From Gracilaria gracilis (lineage: Eukaryota; Rhodophyta; Florideophyceae; Gracilariales; Gracilariaceae), in NCBI GenBank assembly GCA_030374805.1, contig JARGSG010000027.1, forward strand, positions 248,001 to 312,000: a DNA stretch of 64,000 bases. The letters run 5' to 3'. Below the pieces are notes generated by a model. That model did not search any database and was not told the origin of the DNA. It worked only from the letters and a program-made list of their open reading frames with translations. This document shows positions 63,983-64,000 of this stretch, piece by piece (position 1 is the first letter of the stretch; every line of letters begins with the position of its first letter). A program made the translations under genes and the position numbers.

Positions 63983-64000
63983 TCCTTGGAGGCAATTTGA

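Larger units (their letters stand above)
60587..64000 (-). mobile_element. Ty3 chromovirus, element A copy 2 (3' half, runs off window)
   Basis: Same order as copy 1 on the minus strand: RT palm, RNase H, integrase, chromodomain, extra ORF, polypurine tract, 3' LTR. It ends 202 bp upstream of the DHH-CBS start codon, so the LTR could influence that gene. The 5' part is beyond position 64000. Stops and frame changes differ from copy 1, so both decayed independently. Confidence 0.92.

Noticed and set aside
1-64000. tRNA, rRNA genes and CRISPR arrays
   Set aside because: Looked for by eye on both strands and none recognised; small tRNAs could be missed without a covariance search.

Overview
This is a eukaryotic nuclear segment: mostly nested, decayed transposable elements, plus one compact cluster of intronless, GC-rich protein genes at about 50.2-60.4 kb. 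Single-exon housekeeping-type genes, abundant chromodomain Ty3 retrotransposons, a DIRS-type element and rare short introns with a yeast-like branch point would fit a red macroalga of the Chondrus type. That is an inference from gene style and protein resemblance; I see no diagnostic marker gene. I recognised no rRNA, tRNA or CRISPR array.

Layout. 1-7447: a decayed minus-strand chromovirus (element A) with LTRs, primer site, gag and pol, an extra small ORF after pol, and a 774-bp inverted-repeat element inserted in its reverse transcriptase. 8.2-11.0 kb: a broken zinc-finger transposase (minus). 11.2-14.4 kb: two unrecognised, apparently spliced or broken convergent genes. 15.1-17.4 kb: a LINE-like reverse transcriptase relic (minus). 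20.5-24.5 kb: a DIRS-like RT/RNase H/tyrosine-recombinase relic (minus). 27.2-28.4 kb: a pogo/CENP-B-like transposase relic (plus). 29.2-29.9 kb: a Tc1/mariner relic (minus).

31.96-49.05 kb holds the most interesting structure. A plus-strand, 5'-truncated Ty3 element (element P) is split by a second, minus-strand Ty3 element (element M, 36760-48517) flanked by the 5-bp duplication GGCAC. Element M has 543-bp LTRs, PBS, PPT, gag, pol and an intact 732-residue antisense ORF between pol and the 3' LTR, plus an internally deleted tandem remnant at its outer end. Element M carries more than 60 copies of the dyad CCG-N2-CGG, in all three reading phases of pol and in non-coding parts. Element P instead carries about 20 copies of ACC-N5-GGT on both sides of the insertion. 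The motif type switches exactly at the insertion borders. This resembles an element-specific DNA recognition code, and the antisense ORF is a candidate reader.

The host genes at 50-60 kb are a multi-pass membrane protein (plus), then on the minus strand a bubblegum-type long-chain acyl-CoA synthetase, a PAP2-fold phosphatase-like protein, a SANT/Myb-like protein with a 17-glycine run, and a DHH-DHHA1-CBS protein with a probable organelle leader. A second element A copy (3' half) starts about 200 bp upstream of the last gene and runs off the window end.
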